Positions 21,666 through 34,287 are shown, counted from the first letter of the stretch. The stretch: 64,000 nt of DNA from Ilyonectria destructans (GCA_020740775.1 JAHEWK010000048.1:1-64000); one strand, 5' to 3'. The notes: generated by a model from the sequence alone, not told the origin. Program-made: numbers and translations.

Positions 21666-22464
21666 ATGCCTTCGACACTACTTGGGTTCTTCGAACGGCT
21701 CCCAGCCGAAGTGATACTTGCTTTCCTCGAGCTCCTCCCTATGAAAGATGTATTATCGCTGAAAGATGCAACGTACAACGTAATGTCGGTCTTTCGGAAA
21801 CGCATCGACCCCTCAGAATATTTGCAGGCAAATGGACCGTTTACTAATGCCTCGGGATTACTAGAGGCGATGTCGACGCATGGCGCAGTTCTCTCTGGAT
21901 CCAGGGCGTTAGAATGGTTTGTCCCAGGATCCATTGGAGAAACACCTGACTGGGACACTAGTTGAGGTACTCTTCAAAACTTTTCCGGTCCGGCAACACA
22001 TATCATCCTATGTTCGGCCGGATGGATCGGTAAGGTGGATAGACAATATCTCACCATTATCCACTACTAGACACGGCTCTGTGTCCTGACTTGAGCCTGA
22101 TGCTAGCCATGTGCAATGCATTCTAACGAAACGTGTTGCTCTACATCTATACTACGAATCCACTGCGAGCAAGTTCGCATATCGGCGGCAGGTTCCTGCA
22201 GTCATCCAGGAAAGAGCTGGTTCAGCGGTTCGAAAGTATATTCAGAGGGGCTTTCAGTTCAAGCGTGTCACTGGGAATGAATGGACTCACCGTTCTTCCT
22301 TTGACCAAGACGCCTGCTTTATCGAGCTGAGTAACGGCTCTCATTACCCACCTCCAGTAAGGCAGGTCAAAGTGATTGAGTGTGTTATAAGGGTGAGGAG
22401 ATACGCCTTTTGCCATGGTCTACGACGAGAGAGGCGCGGCACGAACTTCTACTTTTCGGAGTAG
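21666..22464 (+). pseudogene. F-box-type fungal gene, internally deleted
   Basis: ATG 21666 starts an F-box-like motif (LPAEVILAFLELLPMKDVLSL) followed by the SGSRALEWFVPGS motif seen in a large family of uncharacterised fungal proteins. The frame stops after DWD where relatives continue. A second piece (22111-22464) matches the later part of that family (LYYES...AYR, RKYIQRGFQFKR). About 145 bp between them cannot supply the missing centre. F-box proteins normally recruit substrates to SCF ubiquitin ligases. This locus is decayed. Confidence 0.6.
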
Positions 22465-23090
22465 TAGATAGGTGTCACAGATTCAATTCATAATTTCAAT
22501 ATTCGTTTGTTTGGCGTGTAGAGGAGTGTGAATGATTTGTACCGTATCTCTTAATTGGTTAGTACGGCATTGACAACAGCCCTGTTCTGAGTGATGTACG
22601 GCCATATATAAAGAAAGACATTATGTGCAGATGGAGCTTTGGGTCCAGTAAGTTATATTTAACTAGAGACAAAGCTACTAGTTACCATTTAATTCATATA
22701 CTAGAGGGTATGAATCTAGATAGGTAAACCCTCATAACTTAAACTTAACAGAGCATTTGGCAGAGTACATGGCCAAATCTATAAGAGGACCAGCCTCAAA
22801 TTGATGCCCGACGAAGGCTGAATGTGTTTTTCAGGCAGCACGAGCGGAGGGAGGGCCAGCCTAAAGGATAACTAGACAACTTAAATATAAACGGTCCCTA
22901 CAGAGATATACTAACTGAATCGCATTTGTGAATGGTTATTATCTAGTTAAGCTAATGTATTAGAAGATAGGAGCCATTTGTATACAGGCTATTATCACTG
23001 TTCCAGCTTTATGATCCAGCATGACAGCTCTTACAGCATGATGCGGTAACAAATTTAACTGCCAGCATAGATAGGAGTTTGCCACATTTT
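22465..23090. other. AT-rich degenerate stretch, no gene
   Basis: Rich in TAA/TAG in all frames, with no domain visible. The base composition resembles RIP-damaged repeats. Confidence 0.5.
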
Positions 23091-23094
23091 CAGA

Positions 23095-23880
23095 ACACCC
23101 ATCTGCCAGAACCACCACACAACATTCTCGTGATCAGCAGAAGGACGAGGTCTGCCGCTTTAATGCCAAGCCGAGATTTCGCATAATCGATGCGGTCGAC
23201 AGACATGGCATCTCGAAAGAAAACATCACGTACCTCAACCGCCATGGATACTTCACACGAGCACCCTTCGCCAAATCTATGCCTGAGTTCGATGTTTTAT
23301 TCGAGCCCACACGGAGGCTGCAGCCAGTGGAGCTATTCAAGCATCCGTTTATAGAAGTGGTCGGTGCTGGCTTCGACAAGCCCGCTTCTCTGTATGAACT
23401 CGGTGGACGCCGTTTATATTTGAGCTGCGAGGGCTCGGGAGAGGTCGGTTATAGGACGAAAGTATCAATAAATAAAGAGGTCTGTGTACAAATTATATAG
23501 TTGCTTTACATTGGCAGCCCTGGCATTTTACAAGAGGGTTTTTGCGCACCAATCCCACGGTATTAAATACGAGAGAACGAGCTATACCCCGGCTGTCGAT
23601 GTCTGCTCTCTTGGCGTGGTGGTGTACGAGCTGATGTGTGGCCTTCCGCGGTACAAAGACAGGTACACCAATGGCGGGGCCGCCTGGTGCGAAAAGATCG
23701 TCGAGAGGCTCCAAAGGATTTTGAGAAATGGCCCGATGCACTGAGACAATTCCTATTGAATACCATGGTGGTCATATCGCTGGAGTCACGGTTCTCAGCC
23801 GACGACTGGTATAAGCTAGGCGCTCGTTCTGCCGTATGCAGCCCGGTATTGGGAGGTTGCAAAGCAGGCACTGTCGGACG
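23095..23880 (+). pseudogene. fungal protein kinase relic
   Basis: Plus-strand pieces read like the end of a Ser/Thr kinase domain and its C-terminal extension: an NILVISR-type segment near 23122, a stretch ending near 23420 with YLNRHGYFTRAP, and a C-lobe segment VDVCSLGVVVYELMCGLP (23596-23649), the kinase SLGV motif. The frame changes at least twice and stops occur near 23500 and 23744, and no N-lobe is visible. The relic runs into the 3' end of a convergent NLR relic at about 23850, suggesting a rearrangement join. Confidence 0.5.
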
Positions 23881-25803
23881 GTAAAGTGCGGTAGGTGCAC
23901 CGTCCGTTGGCCTGCGGAGAGGTCTAACGATTCGCTCCGAACCTCCAAGAGAGAACTGCAAAGACCGACTATTTCGCTGTTGATGTAGTCGTCATCCACA
24001 GCGTCGGGGAGATCTTCCAACGGTAGGTCTTCGCATTCGTCGATGAGGACGGCTTCGGCGATCTCGCAAACTGTAATTGGCCGTAGTGCGAATGCCGCCC
24101 AGGGCAGGAGGGCAAAGGCATGTAGCCTCTTCCGCTCTCCATACCGGATGATTCTCGTCCAGTTCTGGTTGTAGAGACAATCAAGCCCAGTCAGGGTTTC
24201 TTCGATGGCGTGCTGGAGTTGTTTCTTGTCCATCCATCTCCTCAGAGATTCCTCTTGCATCTTAAGCCAGAGGAACTAGCCTTCGCATCGATTGGTCATT
24301 ACTTCGGAGAGGGTCGATCGGACATTGTCGCCTGTGTTGGGGAGCTTCCTGTCGACGATGTCCCAGGAGAAGGCAGCTGTGTCGGACCGGACGTCGTCGG
24401 GCGATATCTTATACTTAGCGAAGCTCTCGCGCGCGTCGTCTGTAAAGGCTTGTAGGATCTTGGGCTCATCACGGCTGACGACGAGGACTCGCGTGTTCGT
24501 CCCTGCAATTGCGTCTTATCACAGTGTAAAGCAATTTCGCGACCGAGGTGCTGCTATTGTCTAAGTAGGTGCATTCGTCTAGTCCGTCGGCAACGAATGT
24601 GCAGCCGGGAACGACGTGGAGGAGCTGCGTGAAAAGCGTGATGGCAGTTGCGTGCGTCGCGACGGGATCTAAATCAGCCTCCCATCTCTGGCGGACGTGC
24701 TCGAATGCGCCCTCGTGGCGCGACACAACCTGGGAGATCCATGATTGTATGGCCACAAAGGGGTCCTCGCGGCTCTTGAGGCCGCACGAGAAGAAGACGT
24801 GGGCGACGGGCGTCTCGAGGGCGGAAAAAAGGTGTTCGACGACGCGGGCGCAGAGAATCGTTTTCCCGAATCCCGCAGGTCCGTTGATCCACAGAAGCTT
24901 TGCATTTGCACCTGCGGAGAAGGCTGGGGAGAGCCAGTGTAGGAATGCCGGTCGGTTGAGGATCCAGTCGCAGATGCCAACGAGTCTCTTCTGGACAGAG
25001 TCGTAGTAGTGTTCGTTCGGGGAGCGGTGACCGAGCCAGGAGTGGAGTTCCCGTCGTGTCTCGGCTTCGTGGCGTTAGCTTGAGACTAGGTAGCCCAAGG
25101 GTAGCATCTTGCCCCGAATCTCTCCTTCGATCCGAGCCAGGATCTGCCGTAACTCGGCAGGCCAAGCGTGGCATGAGGAAGTTCCTGATCTTAGTTAGAC
25201 GGTAAGCCTCGAAGCAGTATTGAGATCCACACCTAACCCATGCGGAAGCGTGTCGGTGCGCCGGGTGCCCGGTTCATGTACCGGCCACGTACCCTGCCCC
25301 GTAGCTGGGGGCACGAGGTTATGCAGTTCCTGCACTAGCCTTTCGAATAGGTCGACCTGCTCTGTGCGATCTCCCTTGCCCCAGAGCGCCCAAGCCAGCT
25401 TCTATCTCCTCGACTCGGATGGCGCCGCGTGAGGGGGCAGCGACCGGCGCGAGCCCAACAAGTCGTCGTCGCCTGGCCCGGTAGCCCAGGCCGAGCGGCG
25501 TAGAGACGCGTCACTCGCATCGCAGATAGCCTTGATGATGATATGTAAGAGATCCGACACCGCCGAAGATCTGTCTTTGTCGTCCAGGGCCGAGTGATGA
25601 TCGTCCAACAGCCTCCCCTGCTTGATCCCCACGCCCTGGCCCCATTGCTCGAAACGAGCCTTGGCAGCCTTGAACCGGATGTCCAGCACGCGCATGTCGG
25701 GCCCAGATGATCGATAAGACTGTACCTTGTCGACGGCCGCCAGGCAGGATCTAAAGAGGCCGGCGAGCCCAACGACTCCGACGGCGAGGCCAGCAAGCTC
25801 CAT
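23850..25803 (-). pseudogene. HeLo-NACHT NLR-type gene, broken
   Basis: From ATG 25803 the frame encodes a HeLo-like N-terminal domain (MELAGLAVGVVGLAGLF, residues 1 to about 130). In fungi this is a membrane-disrupting cell-death effector domain. It continues in one frame to a NACHT NTPase with a P-loop GPAGFGKT (about 24860-24880) and Walker B FVADGLDEC (about 24590). TAG at 25402-25404, TAA at 25195-25197 and TAA at 25075-25077 interrupt it, followed by a frameshift near 24500 and TAG at 24276-24278. Every stop fits CAR-to-TAR. The C-terminal repeat domain is absent, because the sequence joins a kinase relic. Such genes take part in heterokaryon incompatibility and defence. This one cannot make a full protein. 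Confidence 0.8.
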
Positions 25804-25853
25804 GGTGTTGTGCCTTTGATTTGACAAGTTTGAGCTGATGGAGGCGTGCCCCG

Positions 25854-25860
25854 CTTTATA
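25854..25860 (-). promoter_or_regulatory. TATA box of the HeLo-NACHT gene
   Basis: TATAAAG on the minus strand, about 51 bp upstream of the ATG at 25803, within the 193-bp divergent spacer shared with the patatin relic. Confidence 0.4.
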
Positions 25861-25996
25861 TCCTGCTACGCACAGCCGCGAAGCTGTTTGCGAGGTGTGC
25901 CGAGCCGGCAGGCTGTGCGACCACTTCCGCCGATGTTCTGACCGTGACAACCTGATCTCCGTCATTCGCGTGCACGACTGTCCATCACCGTCCACC

Positions 25997-26300
25997 ATGC
26001 CCGACAACGATATCCGCCTGCTCGCCCTCGACGGAGGCGGCGTCCGCCGCCCGTTCTCGCTGCTCGAATCCTCATGTCCACCGTCGAGCCCAACGCCCCG
26101 CCTAGGCCGTGCGACCACTTTCTACATGAACGGCGGCACTGGCGGCGTCTTCGCCGTCATGCTCGGTCGCCTGTGCATGTCCGTCGAGATTGGGTCTGTG
26201 TGGTGGCCTTCCATCCGTACTCTGGCAAGTGCATGGGCAAGCTCGTTCCCTTTCATGGCGCCGGTGTCTAGGCTCCCCGGCACTTCGATGGAACTAGAGG
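25997..26300 (+). pseudogene. patatin-like phospholipase relic, divergent to the NLR
   Basis: ATG 25997 begins LLALDGGGVRR, the oxyanion-hole motif (DGGGxRG) of patatin-like phospholipases. Further family-like pieces follow in other frames: LMSTVEPNAPPRPCDHF, then NGGTGGVFAVMLGRL where the GxSxG nucleophile motif is expected, without the serine. At least two frameshifts and the missing catalytic motif make it non-functional. Patatin domains are frequent effector domains of fungal NLR genes, so the head-to-head position next to a HeLo-NACHT gene may be meaningful. Confidence 0.6.
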
Positions 26301-26865
26301 ACTGAGACGAACAGCATCTCAAGATGTACTGCGAAGTGAAAGTGACGTCACATGTGGGGTGGACGGAAACGGTGTCAGTGTGTCCGAAACTGGCTTATCC
26401 CATCAAATTGCCCTAAATCAGGTAAACCAGAGGCCTGGTTTGGAAAGTGGGGTTCGAGTACGCGAATTGTGACCTGTCCAAATGTGTGCCTGCTACAGCC
26501 TGCGAAAGCAGAACGTAGGGCAGTTTCTGGCTTGGGCTCTAGATTGCTTTTGGAACTACGAAGTACGCTGGGTTGACTAGCTGGCACAGTTCGGCTAGGA
26601 TCCCAGCTCTCCACCGGAGAGGTGGGGGCACGTACAACGCCCCACTTTCAGTTCAACAACACAACACAAAGCACAGAAGCTTATGGCCAATCTACAGTAT
26701 GCTTGTATCCAATCTCAAATTGAATCAGTATGACAGATTTATGACATCATGAATGTTCCAAGGTCATATAAGCAAGATATGCCCATGGAGACGTTTTTGG
26801 CAACGTCAACATCACACGATATCCCGCCATTCAGCTTTTCACCATAGCTGCGCTAATCTGCCAAA
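26301..26865. other. upstream region of the rtc3-like gene
   Basis: No coding features. A hairpin CTCTCC-ACC-GGAGAG lies at 26607-26621, sharing the GGAGAGGTGG word with 9277-9286. Confidence 0.4.
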
Positions 26866-27476
26866 ATGACTCGAGGAGAGGGCTCCCAGTCCAAGGTCCA
26901 CCACAAGGGCAAGCACGACGACTACATCGTATTCGTCGACGATGTCGAAACCTACAACAAGTGGCTGAACGACAAGAGCATCCCTCTGGCTCGCTTCGTC
27001 TCCCCCTTCACGGTCTTCCTGACTCACAAGTAAGCCGTTTTCTGCATGCCTACCGCATTCAAGCGATCTCCCCGAACCAACAAGGTCTCGATTGCGAGTA
27101 CTCTATATGGCACTTGTTTACGGGGAAAGGAGTTGTTCGCTGATGGCGCTGCTGCGGCGGTACCACCACCTAGTCACAGGCGTACAATGGTCCGCGATAC
27201 AGGCACAGTCGGCTAACAAGTATTGTACAGGCAAGGTGCGCAGGGTCCATACGATGCCGCCCCCAAAGGCACTCTAGCATCCGAGTTCGGGACCGAGGAC
27301 TCAGATGAGTCAATCAAGCAGATATTAATGGAAGGCACCATCCAGACAGTGGAGGTAAGTTGACCAGCTAAAGTGCAACACGCATTCACGGCATCTATCT
27401 AACTTAAACGCTTGTGCAGATGCCCGGCCGACAAGGCTCTACAAACGACTCGATGAGCTCAATGAAAGCTCATTAG
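26866..27476 (+). CDS. rtc3: Rtc3-like SBDS-domain protein, three exons
   Basis: Exons are 26866-27029, 27231-27354 and 27420-27476, giving 114 aa. Intron 1 (27030-27230) and intron 2 (27355-27419) have GTAAGC/GTAAGT donors and CAG acceptors, with GCTAAC before the first acceptor; phases match. The protein starts MTRGEGSQSKV and shows the SBDS N-terminal fold signature (DDYIVFVDDVETYNKWL, PLARFVSPFTVFLTHK, then QGAQG...LASEFGT). This matches the small fungal Rtc3/YHR087W family, single-domain relatives of the SBDS ribosome-maturation factor thought to act in RNA metabolism. It is intact and has normal codon use, so it is a conserved host gene. Confidence 0.92.
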
Positions 27477-29220
27477 GGAACTAGTGGACAGGCAAAGCTA
27501 GGAAGGGCAACAGAGGCAGGGTGGCGCATCATTCATTAATGATGATTGGCTTCTTGGCGAATGATTGATAATGATCACTATCAATCATTTCAATGACGAC
27601 CAGCCTTACATAATGATCATTGCATTGGGAGGACGACAATGAAATGACGAAAATGAATTGAAAGGTAGGGGTAGACCCCTGCCACACGATCGAGTATAGA
27701 TACCTAGCCGTCCTAGCAAAATAAAGATTTATCGAGGTATTAGTACTTAGGGACAGAGAGCTTGGCTATTTACTCCTTTTCTCTGGCAGACCTCCATTTT
27801 CGTCACTCCAGTGTTGCCACAATGTCTAGACAGCCGATTACCCTCGCTTCGATCCAAGAGGCTAGGTCTTCCCCTGGCCACTTTGAAAATCCGTTTTCTG
27901 AGCCCAGAATATCTTCCAGCGCTTCATCGCCGGCATCCTCGAGCCTCTCGATACCATCAAGTCATCCCCGACCAGCTGACGATTGGGACGTCTGTCCCTC
28001 GGCACAGCGTCCCTAATCTAACGATATCTGAGCGACTGGCGGAAACGACTGCGACAACACAAACTGTGAGATCCTGGTTAAAGGCGGGCTTCCTGGACGA
28101 TTATGACGGATTGCTGAAAGATCTGGTGGCGGAGGAAGCAGTCCGTACTTCATAGCTACAGGGTACCAAGGTCATTTCAATCATTATTCATTCCTTGCTG
28201 GTTGTTATGGTTGAATAGCTGCAATCCTCGATGATAGTGAGCTTCTTGGTGTCGCTTCGAATATTCGTCAGGAGCCTGGGTTTGATGGCGAGGTCCGCAA
28301 GAAAGGCAAGGTACTACCCGAAGTGAAGGACAGAAAGTGGACAGCGATGAGAGATCTCGAATGTGGTCAATGGGTCATAGGATCCATGTAGCCGACTGGA
28401 ATGCTAGACTGCGGAGCATCATTGGAGCTGATGTTATTAGGGGAGGTTTTATTGGGTTTATCTCGCGTGGCGGTTGTGTTACAGCTAAGCTCTGGTAGGG
28501 CAACTGCGGGTTCCCCTTCCTGCAACTGACTTAACGGAGTTAATTGCTCGCCTCTGCGAATGGCCTTATTATGTCTCATGGGGTTAAGACGCAATTCCCT
28601 CCCACTTTCCCTATTTGTATGTAATTCTTTAATATTCCAGACGCATAGAGAGACTTCAGGGGCCTATGCAGCAGTCGCACGGCAAGCTTGGCCCTAGCTA
28701 GCTGGCTCCTTGAGTCGGGCAGACTACGTCATTTCGACTGTGAGGCCTGACCAACACCTAGCACAACACCAGGTTAAGGTGCCTTACGCTTCCCGCCCGA
28801 ACGACGGGCGACTGCTAGGCCACGCTCGAGGGCCATGGCGATACGGTTAGCTCGGTGGCCTTCTCGCCCGGCGGCCAGCATCTCGCGTGCATTGAGCTGA
28901 ACAAGCATTACCTCAACAAGTCTACGGATGCTTAAAACATAGCTTCGGAATGTCCGAAGAGATAGGCACAACCAACGCTGTTGATGGTGTGCTTAGGATA
29001 CTCAAGTCCTTGGGCTTAAGTTGAGCGCCTGGACCGGGGCAACGGCAAATGGAAAGTCAGCATGGATAGAGCAGGCAGTAGATCACAGCGCGACAGGGAA
29101 GAACAGGAAGAGAGTCGTAAAATGGCGTGCTATATCGCGGTGAAAGGATAACTTTAAGGACTATCTTGTTATAGTCATGCTATTGTCGATTCAGCTGCCG
29201 AGGAAATGCGATTCGCACAG
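27477..29220. other. mostly non-coding; broken unknown frames
   Basis: A palindrome-rich stretch of AATGATTGATA/TATCAATCATT words lies at about 27520-27620 and may be a MITE remnant. A frame from ATG 27822 (MSRQPITLASIQEARSSPG) and plus-strand pieces to about 28380 look protein-like but are broken by frameshifts and I cannot place them. A minus-strand frame ending at 28774 encodes a basic helical segment of unknown origin. Confidence 0.35.
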
Positions 29221-32200
29221 CATCTACTGTTCGGTCAACTGTCCTTCTAAGAGATACTCTCCAATCAGTGCGATCCCACCATTACCACCCCTGTCCTGGA
29301 CAACCTTCTCCATCGCCACTGTAAGCTTCTCCAGGAACCCATCGTCCATCCCATCATCTCGACAAGCCTCAAGAATATTTCGCAAACCCTGTGCTTGCAT
29401 TCCGATAGGTTCCGGACCTGCCCTTTCCACCCTTTCTGCCCTTACCGGAGCGAGATCCGCGAGGCATTGTCGTTCGCGGGTGTTCGGGAGCGGAGGCGTA
29501 CGGAAAATTGTACGAAAAATGGCTATCGACAAACCGGGGCTGTACGCGAGTGTTAGCATATGTACGGAGCAGAACCGGGGGGGGGGGGGGGGGGGGGGGG
29601 ACATGGGTAAAATGTGAATGAAGTTGAGGTGGAGGCCGGAAGGAGCCGTACGGGGCCGTACGAGATGTGGATTTCGCGTGGAAGGAGGGGCAAAAACCGG
29701 TTATTGGGTAACTGCGGAAACTGCTGAAAAAGGCCAGAAAGGCGAGAACCAGAACAAAGGCCGGGCAGGCGCTCAGGCACGTGACTGCCAGGCAAGGGAG
29801 TAGGCCAGTTGACCGTCGCAATTGAGCGCCTGCACGGAAGCGATCGCGATAGCCCACTTCTGGACGGTTCTGAACGCGAAAAAGACGCTGCGTGTTGACC
29901 TGATCGCTCCCGATCGGTGGCGTATGCAGCAAGAGGGTATTGTGTGGGCGCGGGGTGGAAATGCAGTGATCGGGGTAGAACCTAATTTACCTGGTCGGTT
30001 GAATTGGTTGGAGGGAAAAAGAGCGTTAAAGGAAGGGCTGGAAAAGCTGGGATGCGGTAGGGGATCCACAATTCCTAAATTTTAAAGCGATTGTATTGGC
30101 TATTGCTTAATTTGGACTAGCGGTTTGCATCTAGCTAGTAGTAGTCCGTGCCCACGGCCGCCGTGGATCTATCCAGAAACTCGTTTTGACCCAGTGCTAG
30201 ATATAGCCGTCCGTAGTCATCCGCCGATCACGCACCCAAAAGCCCCTGCGATATCCTATTGATATCGCGGCCGGTGCTGCTATCTCGGGTGGGCGTCGTA
30301 ACTTTGCTACCGGAAGGGGTGTTTCTGCTTTCGTTCATTTTCTTCGTCTTCAACGGCGAAGCTGAAACGTCGTACGAATCTGAAAATACGACATCGAGAT
30401 TAGCAAGCCCTGTCTTTACACGCAATTACGGCTGTCAGGAGAGGCGCGTACCTGCAGAATCCGGTGGTGGGAACATGATGGCGCTTAGGGAGGAGCTCAT
30501 GGCATCGAACTGCTATCTTCTGAAATACAATCGCAGGACAATACAATAGGGACTCAAAATGTCCTGCAAAACGGTGAATTGCGTCACTTGGGGAAGCTGG
30601 TGATGGGCTGAACGCGGTTCGTTCGCCGTTCAACGCGTTAGTTGCACCATTTGACACTGCCACAATGCCCCCCCCCCCCCCGGCCACAGTGGCTAGCTCA
30701 TGGATATCAGCCACAGCGGCAATAATTGCTCACTTGCGGCGTTGGTGGGTTTCTCAGGTGAAAGCGGGGCACCTCCGGCCTCGTACTCCGATTAATAGTA
30801 ACGATTTTCAACAAACAGTAGCTCTTCCTTATGGCCAGATACACTTCTGCAAACAAACAATGATGGCCACATTGCGAGCCTGCCCCCAATCAGTGTGAGG
30901 GTAAAGTGTGGGGCTCTAAGGCGGACAAGGCAAAATCGTTTGAACTATACGGAGTAAATAGCTTAGCGTTCCGGCCTTATGAGGGTCAGCTCCCGAGCCT
31001 CCCCTCTCAGGCGGAATAAACAACCCACAAGTGGTCCAGATAGTCGTCCAACTTGCAGCGTTATGCGGCAAATTCAAAGCAATCTGAATGCGCAATCGGG
31101 GCCTCAGGTGAGACGGCACAGAGGCTACAGTCCGGCTTTCGACATAGGGATACGTCACTCTTGCCTCGAACTCGATGGCCGTAACCAGTGGAAGACTCTC
31201 CGCCACACCGAGTCAGTCCAGCAAGTCAGCTTATGCGCTTAGACCCAAACCAGTATCGTCTTCCGGTATTGGGTACGCTCAACTACTCCCCAACGCAGTG
31301 CCTGTCTCCAGTGGAGGGGCTGTGAATACACGGGCACGCCTATACCCCTCCAAGCCATCAAGCGATACTCCCTATCCGCAATTCATTAGAAGACAAAATG
31401 CCGTGGAGATTCCTCGGGGGGGAATGTCAAAGCCTTGCGTAATGACAAGGGGCAACAGGCTTGTCCCCCAGAATATTAATTTCTTTCCCTCCCTACCTAC
31501 CTACCTTCAGGTCCGTGCCATGGGTTGTTCCCATCTCGATCCCCTTTTCAAGGTTCCTGCCTCTATCGGTCATGCCGTCAAGGAGCTGGTCTTGTGGGTG
31601 GCCGGCGTTCTGGAGGCGATTAACCAACCCAAACCCTCGGGAGGGCGGCCCACTTCAACATGTGATAAGCGTCAAGCCAGGGTGTGACAAGGGCGGCTTG
31701 GGAGTGTCACACAAGGTGCTCGGACCCTTCCTTCGTATCTCCGCGGTGTGCATGAGAGGGATTTGCGTAGTAAAAACTGGAAGCAGGGGCGGGGAAGCTC
31801 TCGATGGGTGTGTAAATTATTGGTGTCTCCCTTGTCTCCTCCACTTTCGAAACCGAAGGCGTTATCAGCAGTCGTCGCCCCGGCCTGCCTCTTTGGGTTT
31901 GTAGACCCTGAATCCCCTCAACGGTTGGCTGTCTGGATGAAAATCGAACCATGGCGTCGGTGGAGTGCATGCATGTTTGATCACTACACTAGCATATGAC
32001 AAGTCGCTTCTCGCGGGGCCACAGAGCTTGGTCTGATGCGCTATGATCTCTGATTACGCGATCGCACAAAGGGGACCGGGGGGTTGTAGGCGACAGGGCT
32101 CCCCTCGCCCGGCTCGCAGCAACCAAAACCTCTTTGTACCCAGCCTTGTACAGTTCACCTTGTCGCCAAAGGGACATGACCTTGATGCATGTACAGTTAG

Positions 32201-33180
32201 GACTGTAGTCATACCGGAGGAGAAGCGGCTCAACGGTTGACATTGACTCCGCCCTCGTGGATCAGCGATAGGGCTGTTGTAACACCAAAGTGGCCACCAC
32301 CAATAAAGAAGTGCCATGTGGGGAGACAGTAGATGTCACTGCGGCGTAGCGAGGCCGCATGCACGGCCCCCAGAATGTGCCGCTTTTAGTCCCGGCGCCG
32401 TTCGTTTCACCAGCTTAGGATGGGTCGGAACATTCCGATGACGAGAGCTATGGATCACCCAAGCAAGTGCAGGATGAAACTTATATGGTAAAACTTGCAT
32501 TGGCGCTACGTGGGTAGTGGATGGATTTCCTGCAAAGCGATCAGTGGCTTACCAATGAGGATGACCGACGTAGCATCGCGATTATCAAAGCGCTGCCCGC
32601 TTTTCAATTACCAATTATATACTGACGAGCCGATTCCAGCCCAGCCCTGCCCTTTTCGAGTGTTTTTAGACCGTGAAGGACCAAGCTACTTCCGACCGAG
32701 CCTTTCTTGTGGCAGCGATGAGAGGCTCGCAAGACTGGCAGTACCTTCAGCGATCACTTATTCTGTCCATAAGATATGGAATTTTCTGACGAAACAAGAA
32801 ATATTGACACCTTATATGAAGATGGGCATTATGAAGATCCTTTCTCAAATTGAAATGGCTTATGGTGTCTTTATGTGCCGTGAACATGCATGACGCGGAC
32901 TAGCAGCCACTGCTACGCCTCGAGAGGGTAATCGAGCTTCTAGTTCTCAACGCACACCATTTCCTGCTGGAAAGCCCGCCAAGCACTTTATTTAAAGGAG
33001 GGCCGGAACATAACCGCAGCAGCAACGGATGCTACTCCGCTGAATGCGACGTAGAGGGCGGAGCAGGGCCTCCAAAAGGTAAAAGAATGCCAGATTCTCC
33101 ACCAAAAGGTCTAGATACCCTCTCCATGAGAAAGGTACTCACCCACAAACTCCATCTTCTACCCAAACACCAACAACGTT
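29221..33180. other. gene-poor region with homopolymer runs
   Basis: No supported gene was found. A 24-base G run lies at 29577-29600 and a 14-base C run at 30668-30681. On the minus strand 29464-29224 there are protein-like segments in two frames (MPRGSRSGKGRKGGKG and, in the other frame, a helical acidic segment), which could be a small spliced gene. Plus-strand frames at about 29830-30085 (no ATG), 31175-31687 and 32495-32893 have no domain that I recognise. Confidence 0.35.
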
Positions 33181-33279
33181 GATATGGCTTCTAACTTAAT
33201 CTCTTGTTCCACCCCCCCTCGCTATACCTCCCCATTGGGTCCAATCATTTCAACCCTCCCCTTCGCAACTAACTCCCCC

Positions 33280-34287
33280 CAACAGCCCCCTGCTGCAGAA
33301 GCCAAACGATGCTAAGAATCCAGTCACGTCCAATGGAAGTCTTGGTCTCGATGGGAAGGATGCGGAATCATCCCTTGTAGAACGACTCTTGATGGCACTG
33401 GAAAAGTTCGTTGATGAAAGACCTCCATCCGATAGCTTATCCTCGGGGGACAAAGCTCCAACCGAGGCGGAAGAGACACAGGCCGAGCGAGTACCGAAGC
33501 TGGAATATGAGCGCGAAGAGGAAGTGTATGATAACTAATATACTACTCGTACTCTTGCTAACACAGATGAAACAGTTAGAGATAAAAAAAAATAACAAAA
33601 ATATGCGATCGTTGAGATGGTACAAGGACCGGACTCTAGTGGGGATAATCTAGTTCGATTCATCGACTTGGATGGAACAAAAATATAGGGCAGATGGAGT
33701 AAAGAGAATGCAACGGCCTCAATCGAAGATGCCCCGCCCGAAGCCCCTGGCCCAAATGGTACAGATACTCTTGACATGAAATAACCGGACAAGGCCGTGA
33801 GGAGGGAGGCTTGGTTCTCAGACTTTCAAACGCTGATCTCTGCCCCTCGACCAAAGGTACAACGATCCTCCCTACATTGGGGACCAGGACAAGCCTACAG
33901 AGAAGTACTCCAAGCATCTCCTGGCGGCGATTGCTCTGATTGCTCGCCACGGCATAAGCACCAATTTCCGCCCCCATGTTGCTCATCGCCACGACTGCTT
34001 CCCCAACGACAAGGTCCGGCTTGAGACCCCGCTCGACGGCATGCCGTATAAGCTGACCATGGCCACCAACATTAACAAGCTTGACTGTGACAATATACAC
34101 TCCACATGCTTCAAGGTCATTGGGGGAGACATCTTCGGCATTGAGCACGGTGAGGGGCCTGCGCCGCTGGCGGCGAGCAAAATCCCAAATGCGACCGAGG
34201 TCGGCACCGACGAACAGCTGGTCGATGCTCTTATCAAGGCGGGCGTCCTCAAGGCGACCTGGCCCAATCGTCGCCAACCTCACTAAT
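33280..34287 (+). pseudogene. unrecognised protein-like segments, probably a broken gene
   Basis: Plus-strand exon-like piece A (about 33283-33535) begins after a CAACAG acceptor and encodes an acidic helical segment (ALEKFVDERPP, EAEETQAERVPKLEYE). Piece B (about 33834-34287) is open for 150 codons ending at TAA and looks globular (HLLAAIALIARHGIST, FKVIGGDIFGIEHGEGPAP). Stops and a frame change lie between them. The minus strand is also open over 33660-34355, so the coding strand is not certain. No family is assigned. Confidence 0.3.

Noticed and set aside
29369..29932. 187-codon minus-strand frame through the poly-G run
   Set aside because: It depends on a 24-base homopolymer whose length is error-prone and encodes a poly-Pro artefact.
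31175..31687. 170-codon plus-strand frame
   Set aside because: Starts with ATG but shows no domain, overlaps another open frame of similar length, and has no splice or promoter support.
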